From: Thermoplasmatales archaeon I-plasma
GTDB lineage: Archaea > Thermoplasmatota > Thermoplasmata > Thermoplasmatales > GCA-001856825
Length of the DNA stretch: 64,000 bases
Direction: 5' to 3'
NCBI GenBank assembly: GCA_001856825.1
Contig: ATMD01000003.1
Coordinates: 27,796 to 91,795 of the forward strand
A program made the translations under genes and the position numbers. The notes below the pieces were generated by a model, which was not told the origin of the DNA, searched no databases, and saw only the letters and a list, made by a program, of their open reading frames with translations. Of the stretch, positions 50,977 through 59,565 are shown one piece after another (the first letter of the stretch is position 1; every line of letters begins with the position of its first letter).

Positions 50977-51649
50977 ACCTTTTCGTTCTTACGCCAGATT
51001 TTAGGCGCAGCTTAAGGAGGAAGAGCAGGTTGGAAGTTCCATCCTTCCATGGCCTGAGTTTCTTCTCTCCCATCCTCCTGTCATAGCTGATTGATATTTC
51101 CTTGTAGCAATATCCTGTAGCAGCTCTTATCTTGATCTCCTCTGAAAATTCCATTCCTTCTCCCCTTGGTAGAATGGATTGCAACAGTTCCCTCCTGAAC
51201 AGCCACATTCCGGATTGACTGTCCTTTATATCCACCATGAATAGAACCTTCGTTACCAGATTCAAAATCTTGTTGCCAATAAGATGCTGGAGTGACATTG
51301 CCTCACTGGATGCCTTGGAAAGCCTTTCGCCGGAAATAAAATCGTATCCCTTGTTCAACTGTTCAAGCATTTTTGGCACCTCCTCTGGAGGATACGTACC
51401 ATCTGCATCCAAGGTTGCAATAATGTTCCCGCTGGCAATTGAGAATCCTTTCTTATATGCGTTTCCGTAACCCAACTTATCTTCATTTACCAGCTTGGCA
51501 CCAAGTGAGAGAACGATCTCAGCAGTCCTGTCCTTAGAGCTTGAGTCGACTACAATAATTTCCCCATCCTTATCTATCTCGCGAATCTTCCTTATCACAT
51601 TCCCTATGGTCTTCTCCTCGTTGAGAGCAGGGATGACGTATGAAATCAA
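50957..51649 (-). CDS. GT2 glycosyltransferase (dolichol-phosphate sugar synthase-like)
   Basis: A 230-residue GT-A enzyme: VIPALNEEKTIG, VVDSSSKD and a DADGTYPPEE (DxD) nucleotide-sugar site, with SGMWLFRRELL late in the domain, as in dolichol-phosphate mannosyl- or glucosyltransferases. It lacks a C-terminal membrane domain. Start overlaps the next upstream gene by 4 nt, forming a two-gene glycosyltransferase operon. Confidence 0.85.
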   Translation of the reverse strand: MISYVIPALNEEKTIGNVIRKIREIDKDGEIIVVDSSSKDRTAEIVLSLGAKLVNEDKLGYGNAYKKGFSIASGNIIATLDADGTYPPEEVPKMLEQLNKGYDFISGERLSKASSEAMSLQHLIGNKILNLVTKVLFMVDIKDSQSGMWLFRRELLQSILPRGEGMEFSEEIKIRAATGYCYKEISISYDRRMGEKKLRPWKDGTSNLLFLLKLRLKSGVRTKRFRCSRS

Positions 51650-52395
51650 TTTGAGCCCCCGAGAACATACCCCAGCATCCCAAATGCAAGCCTTGAGGAT
51701 TCTATTAGAGGGTGTTTCTTCAAATTAACTCTGTTGAACGAACTCTTCAATCCATATTTCTTCTTGATCAGTTTTCTGCCGATTCCATCGCTGTAACTCT
51801 GTCTCAAGAGAGATGAGTAGGTCTGTCGTGGGTGGTGGCGTATTACTAATTCCTCATTATAGAATATTTCATAACCCCCATTAATAGCCCTTATATTCAG
51901 GTCGATGTCTTCCGCTGTATTGAATTGTTCATCAAACATGCCTATGTCATCGATGACCTTCCTGTCATAGACAAGGTTGTTTGATGGGTAAGTTACATCT
52001 TTCCCTTTGTATAACATAGGTACACGCTCAAGGTCCGACCATATTGAAACAGGGTCTTGAACTATCTTTCCTGCCATGACATTTCTGTCCATAAACGATT
52101 TCAACACTCCCCCCCAATTAGCAGATATTTCTGAATCTGAGTCCAGGAATACCAGCTTCCTGCCAGTGGAGAGTCTTATGCATTCGTTCCTGCCGACTGC
52201 CCGGTTACCATTCTTTCTTGAAAGAACTAAATTCATGTCATTACCCACTTTTTGCAGGTACTCGTACGTCCCGTCAGTCGAATAAGCATCGACCACAACT
52301 ATCTCAAACTCGTTATCGAGGACTTTCAGAGAGGAGATTAACAATCCAATATTCCTGATGTCATTCTTTACCGTTGTGAGGATTGATATCTCCAT
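51646..52395 (-). CDS. GT2 glycosyltransferase
   Basis: A 249-residue GT-A enzyme: ILTTVKNDIRNIGLL, VVDAYSTDGT, LDSDSEIS (the DxD-like metal site) and FDEQFNTAEDIDLNIRA. Substrate unknown; rhamnosyl or hexosyl transfer to surface glycans is possible. It is the first gene of the pair, with a TATA-like TTTATTACATTTATGAAT stretch in its upstream region (given in parts: TTATTACAT). Confidence 0.85.
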   Translation of the reverse strand: MEISILTTVKNDIRNIGLLISSLKVLDNEFEIVVVDAYSTDGTYEYLQKVGNDMNLVLSRKNGNRAVGRNECIRLSTGRKLVFLDSDSEISANWGGVLKSFMDRNVMAGKIVQDPVSIWSDLERVPMLYKGKDVTYPSNNLVYDRKVIDDIGMFDEQFNTAEDIDLNIRAINGGYEIFYNEELVIRHHPRQTYSSLLRQSYSDGIGRKLIKKKYGLKSSFNRVNLKKHPLIESSRLAFGMLGYVLGGSN

Positions 52396-52469
52396 ATATT
52401 CATAAATGTAATAAAGAATAAAAGTTTGCTTTAAAGTTCAGCTTATTTACCTGTTTACAATGACTTTAA

Positions 52470-53354
52470 GTGGAAAATATCCTAGATGACGAATTTGTAA
52501 TTCAGATGGACGATTCTCCTCCATTCAGCTGGATCAAACAAGCACCCAACAGGTTCATGAACTGTAGTGCTGCAACGAAGGTGAGTCAGTTATGCGTAAA
52601 TGCTGTTGGAAATGCATTTGAGATAGGCGAAATGGTAAGGGATGTACTAGGAGTGGAGAGCATCGAGATATCAGATACCTTCTATCCCAAATCCATGGAT
52701 CCTGAATGCGTACCGTGCATTGTATCCTACTCGGGCCAGATGAAGCAAGCAATTAATGCAGTCGAATCTTACGAAAGAAAGGGAATAGTCATTTCATCAG
52801 GAGGTATGATAAAGAATGCGGCTAGAAGTAGGGGGTGGGATTACATTTCGCTACCCAAGGGATATCCAAGCAGATTCCTGTTTCCAGAATTATTCGGTTG
52901 CCTTCTTGCCATTAAAGGAAAGTCAGTTGCCATTCCTGACCTCGAATCTTTCTTGGAAAGGAATTTGCCATCAGAAATTTCTGCAAACAATGAATCGAAA
53001 CTCACAGCGCTATCCCTTTCCAAACAAAGCATAGCAATCATGTACGATAGACATTCATACGGTCTCGCTAGAAGGTTCAAGACTTTGTTCTTATCCAATT
53101 CTGGGACAAAAGTTGACCTGGTGGGTAACAAGGATGAGCTTAGCAGGACCGAAAACAAATCTAGTGAGGTGAAATTGATTTCATTTGTAAGCGACCTTGC
53201 AATTCCAGGTGCGGTCAGAATTGGAGGCTTTCCGTACGATTCCACAACACTGGAGGGATACGTCAAGAATGAACTAATAGCGGAACTGTCTTCATTATAT
53301 TTTGGATTACTAAAAGGCTTTGAAATAGAACTTTTTGATACTCAAATAGAATAA
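52470..53354 (+). CDS. SIS-domain sugar isomerase (phosphoglucose/phosphomannose isomerase-like)
   Basis: A 294-residue protein with SIS-type motifs: VSYSGQMKQAINAVE (residues about 83-97) in place of the usual SYSGNTEE, VISSGGMIKNAA and LPKGYPSRFLFPELFGCLL, the latter matching the archaeal bifunctional PGI/PMI family. It is slightly short for the family (about 300-330). GTG start at 52470 with TATA-like GCTTATTTAC about 26 nt upstream. Isomerisation of glucose- or mannose-6-phosphate is the probable role; it may feed the adjacent glycosyltransferases. Confidence 0.7.
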   Translation: MENILDDEFVIQMDDSPPFSWIKQAPNRFMNCSAATKVSQLCVNAVGNAFEIGEMVRDVLGVESIEISDTFYPKSMDPECVPCIVSYSGQMKQAINAVESYERKGIVISSGGMIKNAARSRGWDYISLPKGYPSRFLFPELFGCLLAIKGKSVAIPDLESFLERNLPSEISANNESKLTALSLSKQSIAIMYDRHSYGLARRFKTLFLSNSGTKVDLVGNKDELSRTENKSSEVKLISFVSDLAIPGAVRIGGFPYDSTTLEGYVKNELIAELSSLYFGLLKGFEIELFDTQIE

Positions 53355-53421
53355 TGGAAATTTTTGATAGAATAGAGGAAGGTTGGAAAATTTATATCCG
53401 GGGAAAGAATCAACGTCAGTA

Positions 53422-53775
53422 ATGTCTGCTGAGAAAATTAGAGACCTTTTAGAAGAGTTCTCTGCGAGACCATACGTTAAAGGATCAATATTAACTTCAA
53501 AGGTTGGGGTTCCAATAGCTAGCAACGAACAAAATGATGATTTATTACAACTAATGGCACCGCTTGTTAGCATAACCTGTGAAGGGGCCCACGAACTTGC
53601 TGCAACTGCAGGGCAGAATTTTACTCAGCTGGACGTGGAACTTGGAAATGGAAGCAGGATTGTGATCAAGAAATTGAAGGAGATGTTCCTGCTTGCAATT
53701 CAATTGCAAAAGTATGACGACCAGATACAGTCTGAAATTGACGGTCTGAGCAAAAGGGTACTTGAATCTATATAA
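53422..53775 (+). CDS. roadblock/LC7-domain protein
   Basis: A 117-residue protein of the roadblock/MglB fold: IRDLLEEF, SILTSKVGVPIAS and a series of beta strands (SRIVIKKLKEMFLLAIQL). In archaea such proteins partner with small GTPases. The ATG at 53422 is chosen because a TATA-like AAATTTATATCC lies about 27 nt upstream; an in-frame ATG at 53383 would precede it. No partner GTPase gene is visible beside it, although a GPN GTPase lies 5 kb away. Confidence 0.7.
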   Translation: MSAEKIRDLLEEFSARPYVKGSILTSKVGVPIASNEQNDDLLQLMAPLVSITCEGAHELAATAGQNFTQLDVELGNGSRIVIKKLKEMFLLAIQLQKYDDQIQSEIDGLSKRVLESI

Positions 53776-53854
53776 ACTGTGCTTGAGTCGTCGCTTGTAA
53801 ATCTGCAACTAAAATTTCAAAGGTCCCCTGCGAATATCAATCAATTACATGTTG

Positions 53855-53895
53855 GTAATATATAAATAGCAGTTTGTCATATCTGAATCAGATAT
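53855..53895 (+). promoter_or_regulatory. TATA box and palindromic operator of the PadR-family gene
   Basis: A TATA box (AATATATAAATA, about 53857-53868) is followed by a perfect 8+1+8 inverted repeat, ATATCTGA-A-TCAGATAT, at 53879-53895, just at the expected transcription start. A nested CAGATATCTG and a further GATATAG give more half-sites before the GGTGAT ribosome site. This is the layout of an autoregulated PadR-type repressor gene. Confidence 0.65.
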
Positions 53896-53919
53896 CTGAA
53901 AAAGATATAGGTGATGAAA

Positions 53920-54405
53920 ATGAGATTTGAAGAACACGACGGAGATTATAGGAACGGCAGGCATGGAAGGATGGGTCAAGCGAGGGGTCATTCTCGGGGA
54001 TTTGGCCTTAGGTACTGGATACTGAGCATTGTTTCAAAGGAGCCTTCTACAGGTGCAATGATAATGGACAAGATAGAAGGGGTATCGATGGGGAATTGGA
54101 GACCATCTCCAGGTCATATTTATCCACTTCTTGAGAGACTCTTGTCTGACGGCTATCTATCCGTAGATATCAGGGATGGAAAGAAATACTACACTGTGAC
54201 GGAAAAGGGAAGGGAGGTAATTGAAGGAAACTGGTTTCCGTGGAGAACTATGGGAGGCATAAACGGCTTTAATGGGATTGAGGACGCAGTTGGGAACATA
54301 GAGGTACTCTCTGACTATATCATGGATAACAAGGAGAAAATAGCCGGTGATGCAGGACTAAAAAGCAGGCTCAAGGCAGTATTGGAGAGACTCGAAAAGG
54401 TCTAG
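53920..54405 (+). CDS. PadR-family transcriptional regulator
   Basis: A 161-residue regulator. After a Gly/Arg/His-rich leader (residues about 10-25), the winged helix appears: LRYWILSIV...MIMDKIE, WRPSPGHIYPLLERLLSDGYL and KKYYTVTEKGREV, the typical PadR recognition helix and wing. The C-terminal helices are for dimerisation. Starts at GTG 53911 and ATG 53914 overlap the GGTGAT site, so ATG 53920 is preferred. A perfect palindrome over its promoter suggests autoregulation. A T-rich run after the stop (54411-54423) may terminate transcription. Confidence 0.85.
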   Translation: MRFEEHDGDYRNGRHGRMGQARGHSRGFGLRYWILSIVSKEPSTGAMIMDKIEGVSMGNWRPSPGHIYPLLERLLSDGYLSVDIRDGKKYYTVTEKGREVIEGNWFPWRTMGGINGFNGIEDAVGNIEVLSDYIMDNKEKIAGDAGLKSRLKAVLERLEKV

Positions 54406-54472
54406 TCACTCTTCCTTTTTTATTTTAACTGCCTTCTATTTTTTAGTCTAAAATGTGGAAATAGTTGCCCCT

Positions 54473-55102
54473 CTATATTCTCTTGAATCCTCTCTTAACA
54501 TAGTCCTTTCCAAGTTTGAAGTATAATTTTATCTGGTCCGAAGGAGACAAGTCATTACCATAAGTCTTAACCTTATTATTCAGAATGGCTTTCCTTATGG
54601 ATTCGTCGTCTGTTCCATCCAGTTCAATATACGTTCTCCCTATCTCATCATAGAAATGGGAGTCACTTCCTGCTGTTACCGGCCTCTTTAATTTTGCAGC
54701 AAGCACACTCGCTTTCTCATTGCAGGCAGCACTACATCTACCATTCTTAGCTTCAATGGCATCGTAAATGTCACTAAATTTGGATCGGACTCCATTCACT
54801 CTCCTAAAAGGATGAGCGCAAATTGCGATCCCGTTTTTATCGTGGATCATTTCTACAGTTTCTGCCTGCGAAAGCCTCGGTGGTATCTCTCCATCTATGA
54901 AAATAGCAAGTATGTGCCCGTCTATAGAAGACACCTCCTCAGCCCTGATCGTTGGAAAACCTAGCTTGTATTCATTGAACCTGTTGTGGTCAGATATTGC
55001 TATGAAATCCAGTCCAATCTTTTGAGCTACCCTGACAATCTCTTCCGGTTCCTGTCTTGAGTCTGGGGAATACTTTGAATGGATATGAAGGTCACCTTTC
55101 AT
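54473..55102 (-). CDS. PHP-domain phosphoesterase
   Basis: A 209-residue PHP-domain protein: DLHIHSKYSPD (metal His pair), AISDHNRF, a RAEEVSS segment, AHPFRR and GSDSHFY. These are the four PHP motifs; enzymes of this family hydrolyse phosphomonoesters or nucleoside phosphates. It starts with a 4-nt overlap with metG, so it is translated after it. Substrate is unknown. Confidence 0.8.
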   Translation of the reverse strand: MKGDLHIHSKYSPDSRQEPEEIVRVAQKIGLDFIAISDHNRFNEYKLGFPTIRAEEVSSIDGHILAIFIDGEIPPRLSQAETVEMIHDKNGIAICAHPFRRVNGVRSKFSDIYDAIEAKNGRCSAACNEKASVLAAKLKRPVTAGSDSHFYDEIGRTYIELDGTDDESIRKAILNNKVKTYGNDLSPSDQIKLYFKLGKDYVKRGFKRI

Positions 55103-57201
55103 TTTATTACCAGACCTTCGCCCGGAGAGCCATCCAGAATCAGTCGGCCACCGCTTATCTCTAAATAAAGTTCCTTTTCATTTATAAATAGAGCAGGCAC
55201 AGTGTCAGAACCCCTCTTCACTGTTCTTATGACTAATTTTCTGAATTTTTCAATTGATATTTCTGATGGGTCTGTTTGCAAATCGCCAATCTTTACCTCT
55301 TCCCCATTTTTGGCTGATTCTGGTGCAAGAACAAGATGAATGCCCTGTTCGTCTTCTGCGGCCAGCAACATTCCGTTTGATGTTTCCCCCCTTATGGATG
55401 CCGGCTTCAAGTTTGTAACCACTACAATCTTCTTTCCCTTTAGTGCGTCCCTGCTGTAGCTCCCTTTTATCCCACTTACTATCCTCCTGTTACTCTCTCC
55501 AAGGTCCAGGTCAAGGAGGTACAGCTTCTCTGCGTTTGGATGGTCTTGAACCTCTCTCACCTGTGCGATCTGCAGCCTCAGGTTGATTGTGTTGCTGACA
55601 ATCTTCTCAAACAGCTTGTCAGGTTTCGAGGTGAGCCTTGACACTGGTAACTCCAAATCGTCTTTAAGCTCCACCTGTTCTCCATATCCAAGCCAGGATA
55701 GTATCTTCTTTGATGTTACAGGCAGGAACATCTGTCCTGAAACAGCAAGAGCGAACACTATCTTTACCCCAGTATATATGGCCGCATTACAGTTTGCGTC
55801 ATCCTTCTTACACTGCTCCCACGGCTTCCTGTTGGTAATATAACTGTTACCGTAGTATGCGAGGTCTAACCATGCCCTGAATGCATTCCTAATATGGACG
55901 CCATCCATTTCCCTGATAATAGTTGCAATGGAATTCCTTATCCTGTTCTCAGCCTCAGTATCCAGGTCGTTTTGGGCAATCTGGTCGATACTTATTGGTC
56001 CCTTTTTGAATGCTAATATCAATGCACGATTCACAAAATTCCCGAACTTATCTATCAATTCCGTGTTAATCCTGCTTTCAAACTCCTCAATTGAAAAGTC
56101 GGCATCGTGCTCTTCAGGGAGATTGTACAGTGCTCCGAACCTGATGAATTCTGAATCATAGCGTTCAAGCAACTGTATCATTGAAAATCCAGTTCCCTTG
56201 CTTTTGGAAAACTTCTCCCCCCTGAAATTTAGGAATTCGTTTGCGGCCACATAGTAAGGAAGAGTCATGTTTCCGTGAGCTAGCAGCATGCCAGGCCATA
56301 TGATAGAGTGGAATACTATGTTGTCCTTCCCTACAAAATGGTAATACCGTAAATCCGGGTCCTTCCACAATGCCAATGCCTCTTCCTGACTATCGAGGAC
56401 GGTTGATACGCCGGTTAGGTATCCAATAAGTGCCTCGAACCAGACATATATCTTCTTGTTCTCATATCCTGGGAATGGAACATCGACTCCCCAGTTGAGG
56501 TCCCTAGTTATCGGCCTATCTTTAAGTCCTCCTGAAATGAAGTTCCTGGAGAAATTGAGCACATTCTGCCTCCAATTTACCCTGGAATCTATATATTTCT
56601 CAAGTTCGTCCTGCAGTTTAGACAGCCTGAAAAAAAGATGCTTGGTCTGCCTAAATTCAGGTGGGGTTAGGTCAAAGATGCACAATGGATTTATGAGTTC
56701 GGCTGGTTCCAGGGTTCTACCGCAATTCTCACACTGGTCCCCGGTCGCTTCCTCGTATCCGCAGTATGGGCATTTGCCTTTGACGTACCTATCTGCTAGG
56801 AAAATGTTTTCCTTTACACAGAATGGCTGCGTCATCTCCGCTTCGTATATGTAATCTTTATTCTTCAGAGTTACAAGAAACTTTGAAGTTATTTCCTTGT
56901 GGAGTTTGGATGATGTCTCAATATATGCATCAAACTCAATGTTCATCTTTTTGAAAATCTCAAGATTGAGCTTATGGTATTTCTCCACTATTTCCTCTGG
57001 CGGGATACCTTCCCTGATCGATTTTACGGTAATTGGGGTACCGTGTTCGTCGCTTCCGGAGGTGGAAATGACGTCGTACCCCCTGAGTTTCAGAAATCTA
57101 CGGAATACGTCGTACGGAAGATATGCTCCGGCAATGTGGCCTAGGTGAAGACTGCTGTTGACATACGGCAGGGCCGCAAATACGAATACCTTTTCCTTCA
57201 C
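55099..57201 (-). CDS. metG: methionyl-tRNA synthetase
   Basis: A 700-residue class I synthetase: PYVNSSLHLGHIAGAY (HIGH motif, residues about 12-27), a zinc region CPYCGYEEATGDQCENCG given here as CPYCG and CENCG (about 147-163), FSKSKGTG (KMSKS motif, about 337-344) and a C-terminal OB-fold tRNA-binding domain (REVQDHPNAEKLYLLDLDLG, about 585-604). The fused EMAP-type domain makes it longer than the core enzyme. Confidence 0.95.
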   Translation of the reverse strand: MKEKVFVFAALPYVNSSLHLGHIAGAYLPYDVFRRFLKLRGYDVISTSGSDEHGTPITVKSIREGIPPEEIVEKYHKLNLEIFKKMNIEFDAYIETSSKLHKEITSKFLVTLKNKDYIYEAEMTQPFCVKENIFLADRYVKGKCPYCGYEEATGDQCENCGRTLEPAELINPLCIFDLTPPEFRQTKHLFFRLSKLQDELEKYIDSRVNWRQNVLNFSRNFISGGLKDRPITRDLNWGVDVPFPGYENKKIYVWFEALIGYLTGVSTVLDSQEEALALWKDPDLRYYHFVGKDNIVFHSIIWPGMLLAHGNMTLPYYVAANEFLNFRGEKFSKSKGTGFSMIQLLERYDSEFIRFGALYNLPEEHDADFSIEEFESRINTELIDKFGNFVNRALILAFKKGPISIDQIAQNDLDTEAENRIRNSIATIIREMDGVHIRNAFRAWLDLAYYGNSYITNRKPWEQCKKDDANCNAAIYTGVKIVFALAVSGQMFLPVTSKKILSWLGYGEQVELKDDLELPVSRLTSKPDKLFEKIVSNTINLRLQIAQVREVQDHPNAEKLYLLDLDLGESNRRIVSGIKGSYSRDALKGKKIVVVTNLKPASIRGETSNGMLLAAEDEQGIHLVLAPESAKNGEEVKIGDLQTDPSEISIEKFRKLVIRTVKRGSDTVPALFINEKELYLEISGGRLILDGSPGEGLVIK

Positions 57202-57275
57202 CTCCGATGATAAATAGATACTATATTAACGCTTAGAACAAGAAAGAAGAGTCTATAATAAAAAAATGAAAAAAA

Positions 57276-57656
57276 TTAATGGGCCTTTAGGCCCAACTTG
57301 CTTACGTTTCTATGGTAGCCTGCCGCATATGATGCATAGATGTAACTTATTGCCGCAATCACTGCCGTTGTAACTGCAAGATACAGGAACATGTTGTGTC
57401 CGCCTGCAAGAACGACCACTGCGTACACCATTGCCAGTCCAGCCCCAAGATAGATGAATGGTATTACCCTAACAACCTTGTTGGGTGAGTTGGACAGAAG
57501 CAGGTAGGATGCTAAAGAGTATGCAAGGAATGCAAAAGATGTGTAAAGCACTGCTTGTAGTATTGCATGAGTTACCTGGAAGACGTAGACTACCAAGAGA
57601 ATCGAAGCAAGGAATCCGAAGAGACCGGAAACCAGTCTAAATACTTTCTTCTCCAT
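57276..57656 (-). CDS. small four-helix membrane protein next to ftsZ
   Basis: A 126-residue protein with four predicted transmembrane helices: LVSGLFGFLASILLVVYVF, AVLYTSFAFLAYSLASYLLL, VIPFIYLGAGLAMVYAVVVL and YLAVTTAVIAAISYIYASYA. Family not recognised. It begins 2 nt after the ftsZ stop and ends before a T-rich region. A membrane link to the division machinery is a reasonable guess from this position. Confidence 0.65.
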   Translation of the reverse strand: MEKKVFRLVSGLFGFLASILLVVYVFQVTHAILQAVLYTSFAFLAYSLASYLLLSNSPNKVVRVIPFIYLGAGLAMVYAVVVLAGGHNMFLYLAVTTAVIAAISYIYASYAAGYHRNVSKLGLKAH

Positions 57657-57658
57657 TT

Positions 57659-58744
57659 CTACATCACCGAGTCTATTTCTGCATCCAATCCCTTTGCTCC
57701 ACTCATGGAAACTCCTTTATTGGAGCTAAGGAAATAAGGAGAGTTAACGCCTGTGAGTACTACGAGAACTTTGAATTCCCCTGCAAGGGTGGGATCTACA
57801 GAAGCACCCCAGACAATCCTTGCCATGGGGTTAACTTTCTCTTGAACCATTCTAACTGCCGTCTCTGCCTGGGAAACTGTCATGTCTTCCCCGCCTACTA
57901 TCCTGACCAATGCTCCTCTTGTCGTCGATATATCAGCCTCAATCAATGGAGATGTTATGGCTTCAGTGACTGCTTCTTCTACCGATGCCTTTCCGCCCGT
58001 GCTTTCACCTATGCCAATCATTGCAACACCGCCTTCTTTCATGACTGTCTGAATATCCGAATAATCAAGATTTACCAGACCAGGTTTCGTTATTATTTCC
58101 GTTAGTCCCTTGAGGGATTCCATCAGTATTTCGTCAGCTACCTTGAACGCTTGGTCAAGAGGCAGCCTCGGTACAATTTCGAGGAGTTTGTCGTTAGGGA
58201 TCACTATAGTGGTATCTGAAGTTTTTCTCAATTTTTCTATGCCATAAATTGCGTTGTCCATTCTAACTCTTCCCTCTGCAGAGAACGGAAGGGTTACTAT
58301 GCTTATGACAAGGGATTTCTGCTGTTTTGCAGCTTCTGCGACAACGTGTGCCACCCCTGTACCTGTTCCTCCACCCATTCCGGACGTAATGAAGACTATT
58401 TCCGAGTTGCCTAGGGATGATTGAATGTCTCCATAATCTTCACGTGCAGCTTCTTCCCCAACTTGAGGGATTGCTCCTGCTCCAAGACCCCTTGTTGTCC
58501 TCTTCCCGACAAGTATCTTCCTGTTAGCCTGAACAGTGAGCAGGTGAGGTGCGTCAGTGTTCATTGCAATCAATTCAGCCCCAAAAATGCCGGATTTTGC
58601 ACATCTGTTTATTGTGTTTGTTCCAGCCCCGCCGCAACCCACAATTTTGATGTTCACCTTCATCGATTCCACTAGTTTTGCAAGTTCTTCATCATCAGGA
58701 GAGGCAAAGTTCCTCTGATTTTGAATGAAATTATCGTTTGGCAT
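57659..58744 (-). CDS. ftsZ: cell division protein FtsZ
   Basis: A 361-residue tubulin-fold GTPase: IVGCGGAGTNTINR (T1), NTDAPHL, TSGMGGGTGTGVAHV (the GTP signature), LPFSAEGRVRM and IPNDKLLEIVPRLPLDQAF. The C-terminal domain ends in a short linker with SGAKGLDAEIDSVM. An upstream in-frame ATG (58768) overlaps the TATA box CTATAAATAT; from that box transcription should begin at about 58745, so ATG 58744 fits a leaderless start. A second FtsZ-like, signature-less protein is encoded at 32383. Confidence 0.95.
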   Translation of the reverse strand: MPNDNFIQNQRNFASPDDEELAKLVESMKVNIKIVGCGGAGTNTINRCAKSGIFGAELIAMNTDAPHLLTVQANRKILVGKRTTRGLGAGAIPQVGEEAAREDYGDIQSSLGNSEIVFITSGMGGGTGTGVAHVVAEAAKQQKSLVISIVTLPFSAEGRVRMDNAIYGIEKLRKTSDTTIVIPNDKLLEIVPRLPLDQAFKVADEILMESLKGLTEIITKPGLVNLDYSDIQTVMKEGGVAMIGIGESTGGKASVEEAVTEAITSPLIEADISTTRGALVRIVGGEDMTVSQAETAVRMVQEKVNPMARIVWGASVDPTLAGEFKVLVVLTGVNSPYFLSSNKGVSMSGAKGLDAEIDSVM

Positions 58745-58797
58745 AATCATACGTATGTCAGACGCCATATTTATAGTTTTCTTAATAAACCCTGAAT

Positions 58798-59565
58798 TTA
58801 TCGCTTTTCCAAGTCGTCTGACCCATAAAACAAACTTTGCAAGAATGAATAAATATTCTCCATGCCATCTTCAGATTCTGATGAGGTGAAAACGCTTTCA
58901 CCAAGTATGTTGAGACTTTCGCTTCCTCCGAGTATTGCCTCTGATAGCTGCAGGTTTAGCTTGGCCGATTTAGCCCTTAAGTCCTCAAGAATTTCGTTCT
59001 TGTTCCTGTCCCACCTTTCAATATTATGTCTTTCAACAGGTTCTAGGAGGTCCGATTTAGAAACTATTCCCAGGAATGGGATGTAGAATCTAGTCATCAC
59101 GCTCATTGCTAGGAATTTCGACGACACGTATGATTCAGGATTCTTCATCAATACCGAGTCAAACAGGTATATGAGTGCGTTGCTCTCTTCGCCAAGCGCG
59201 GTCACAAGTTGTGTTGACGATCCTCTGAAAGCAAAAAGTTCCAGTTGGCCGGGGGTGTCGATTAGTGTGTAATCTGAGTCGTAAGAATCTATCAGTTCCT
59301 TAATCCTTTCCACCTCCTGAACCATGAGGTCCGCTGCGACGACCTGTGCGCCGTTTGGACCCAAATTATAGTTCTGCATCACGCTTTCTAATGATATGTT
59401 CTCCCTTATGTCTATATCCGGGGTGTAAGGTAGGAACTCTGCACCCGGATCTAAATTCACGGTAATGGCATCGTAGCTCATGTTTTCAAGCCATTCTTTG
59501 AACGAACTTACCAGCGTTGACTTTCCAGAACCAGCAGTGCCCACAAAGTATACCCTAGGTATCAT
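58798..59565 (-). CDS. GPN-loop GTPase
   Basis: A 255-residue GTPase with P-loop GTAGSGKSTLV (residues about 9-19), the GPN tripeptide in NLGPNGAQVV (about 67-76), switch region IDTPGQLELF and SKSDLLE. GPN proteins help assemble RNA polymerase in eukaryotes; archaeal ones probably act in similar complexes. It overlaps the 3' end of the DP2 C-terminal frame by 11 nt. Confidence 0.92.
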   Translation of the reverse strand: MIPRVYFVGTAGSGKSTLVSSFKEWLENMSYDAITVNLDPGAEFLPYTPDIDIRENISLESVMQNYNLGPNGAQVVAADLMVQEVERIKELIDSYDSDYTLIDTPGQLELFAFRGSSTQLVTALGEESNALIYLFDSVLMKNPESYVSSKFLAMSVMTRFYIPFLGIVSKSDLLEPVERHNIERWDRNKNEILEDLRAKSAKLNLQLSEAILGGSESLNILGESVFTSSESEDGMENIYSFLQSLFYGSDDLEKR

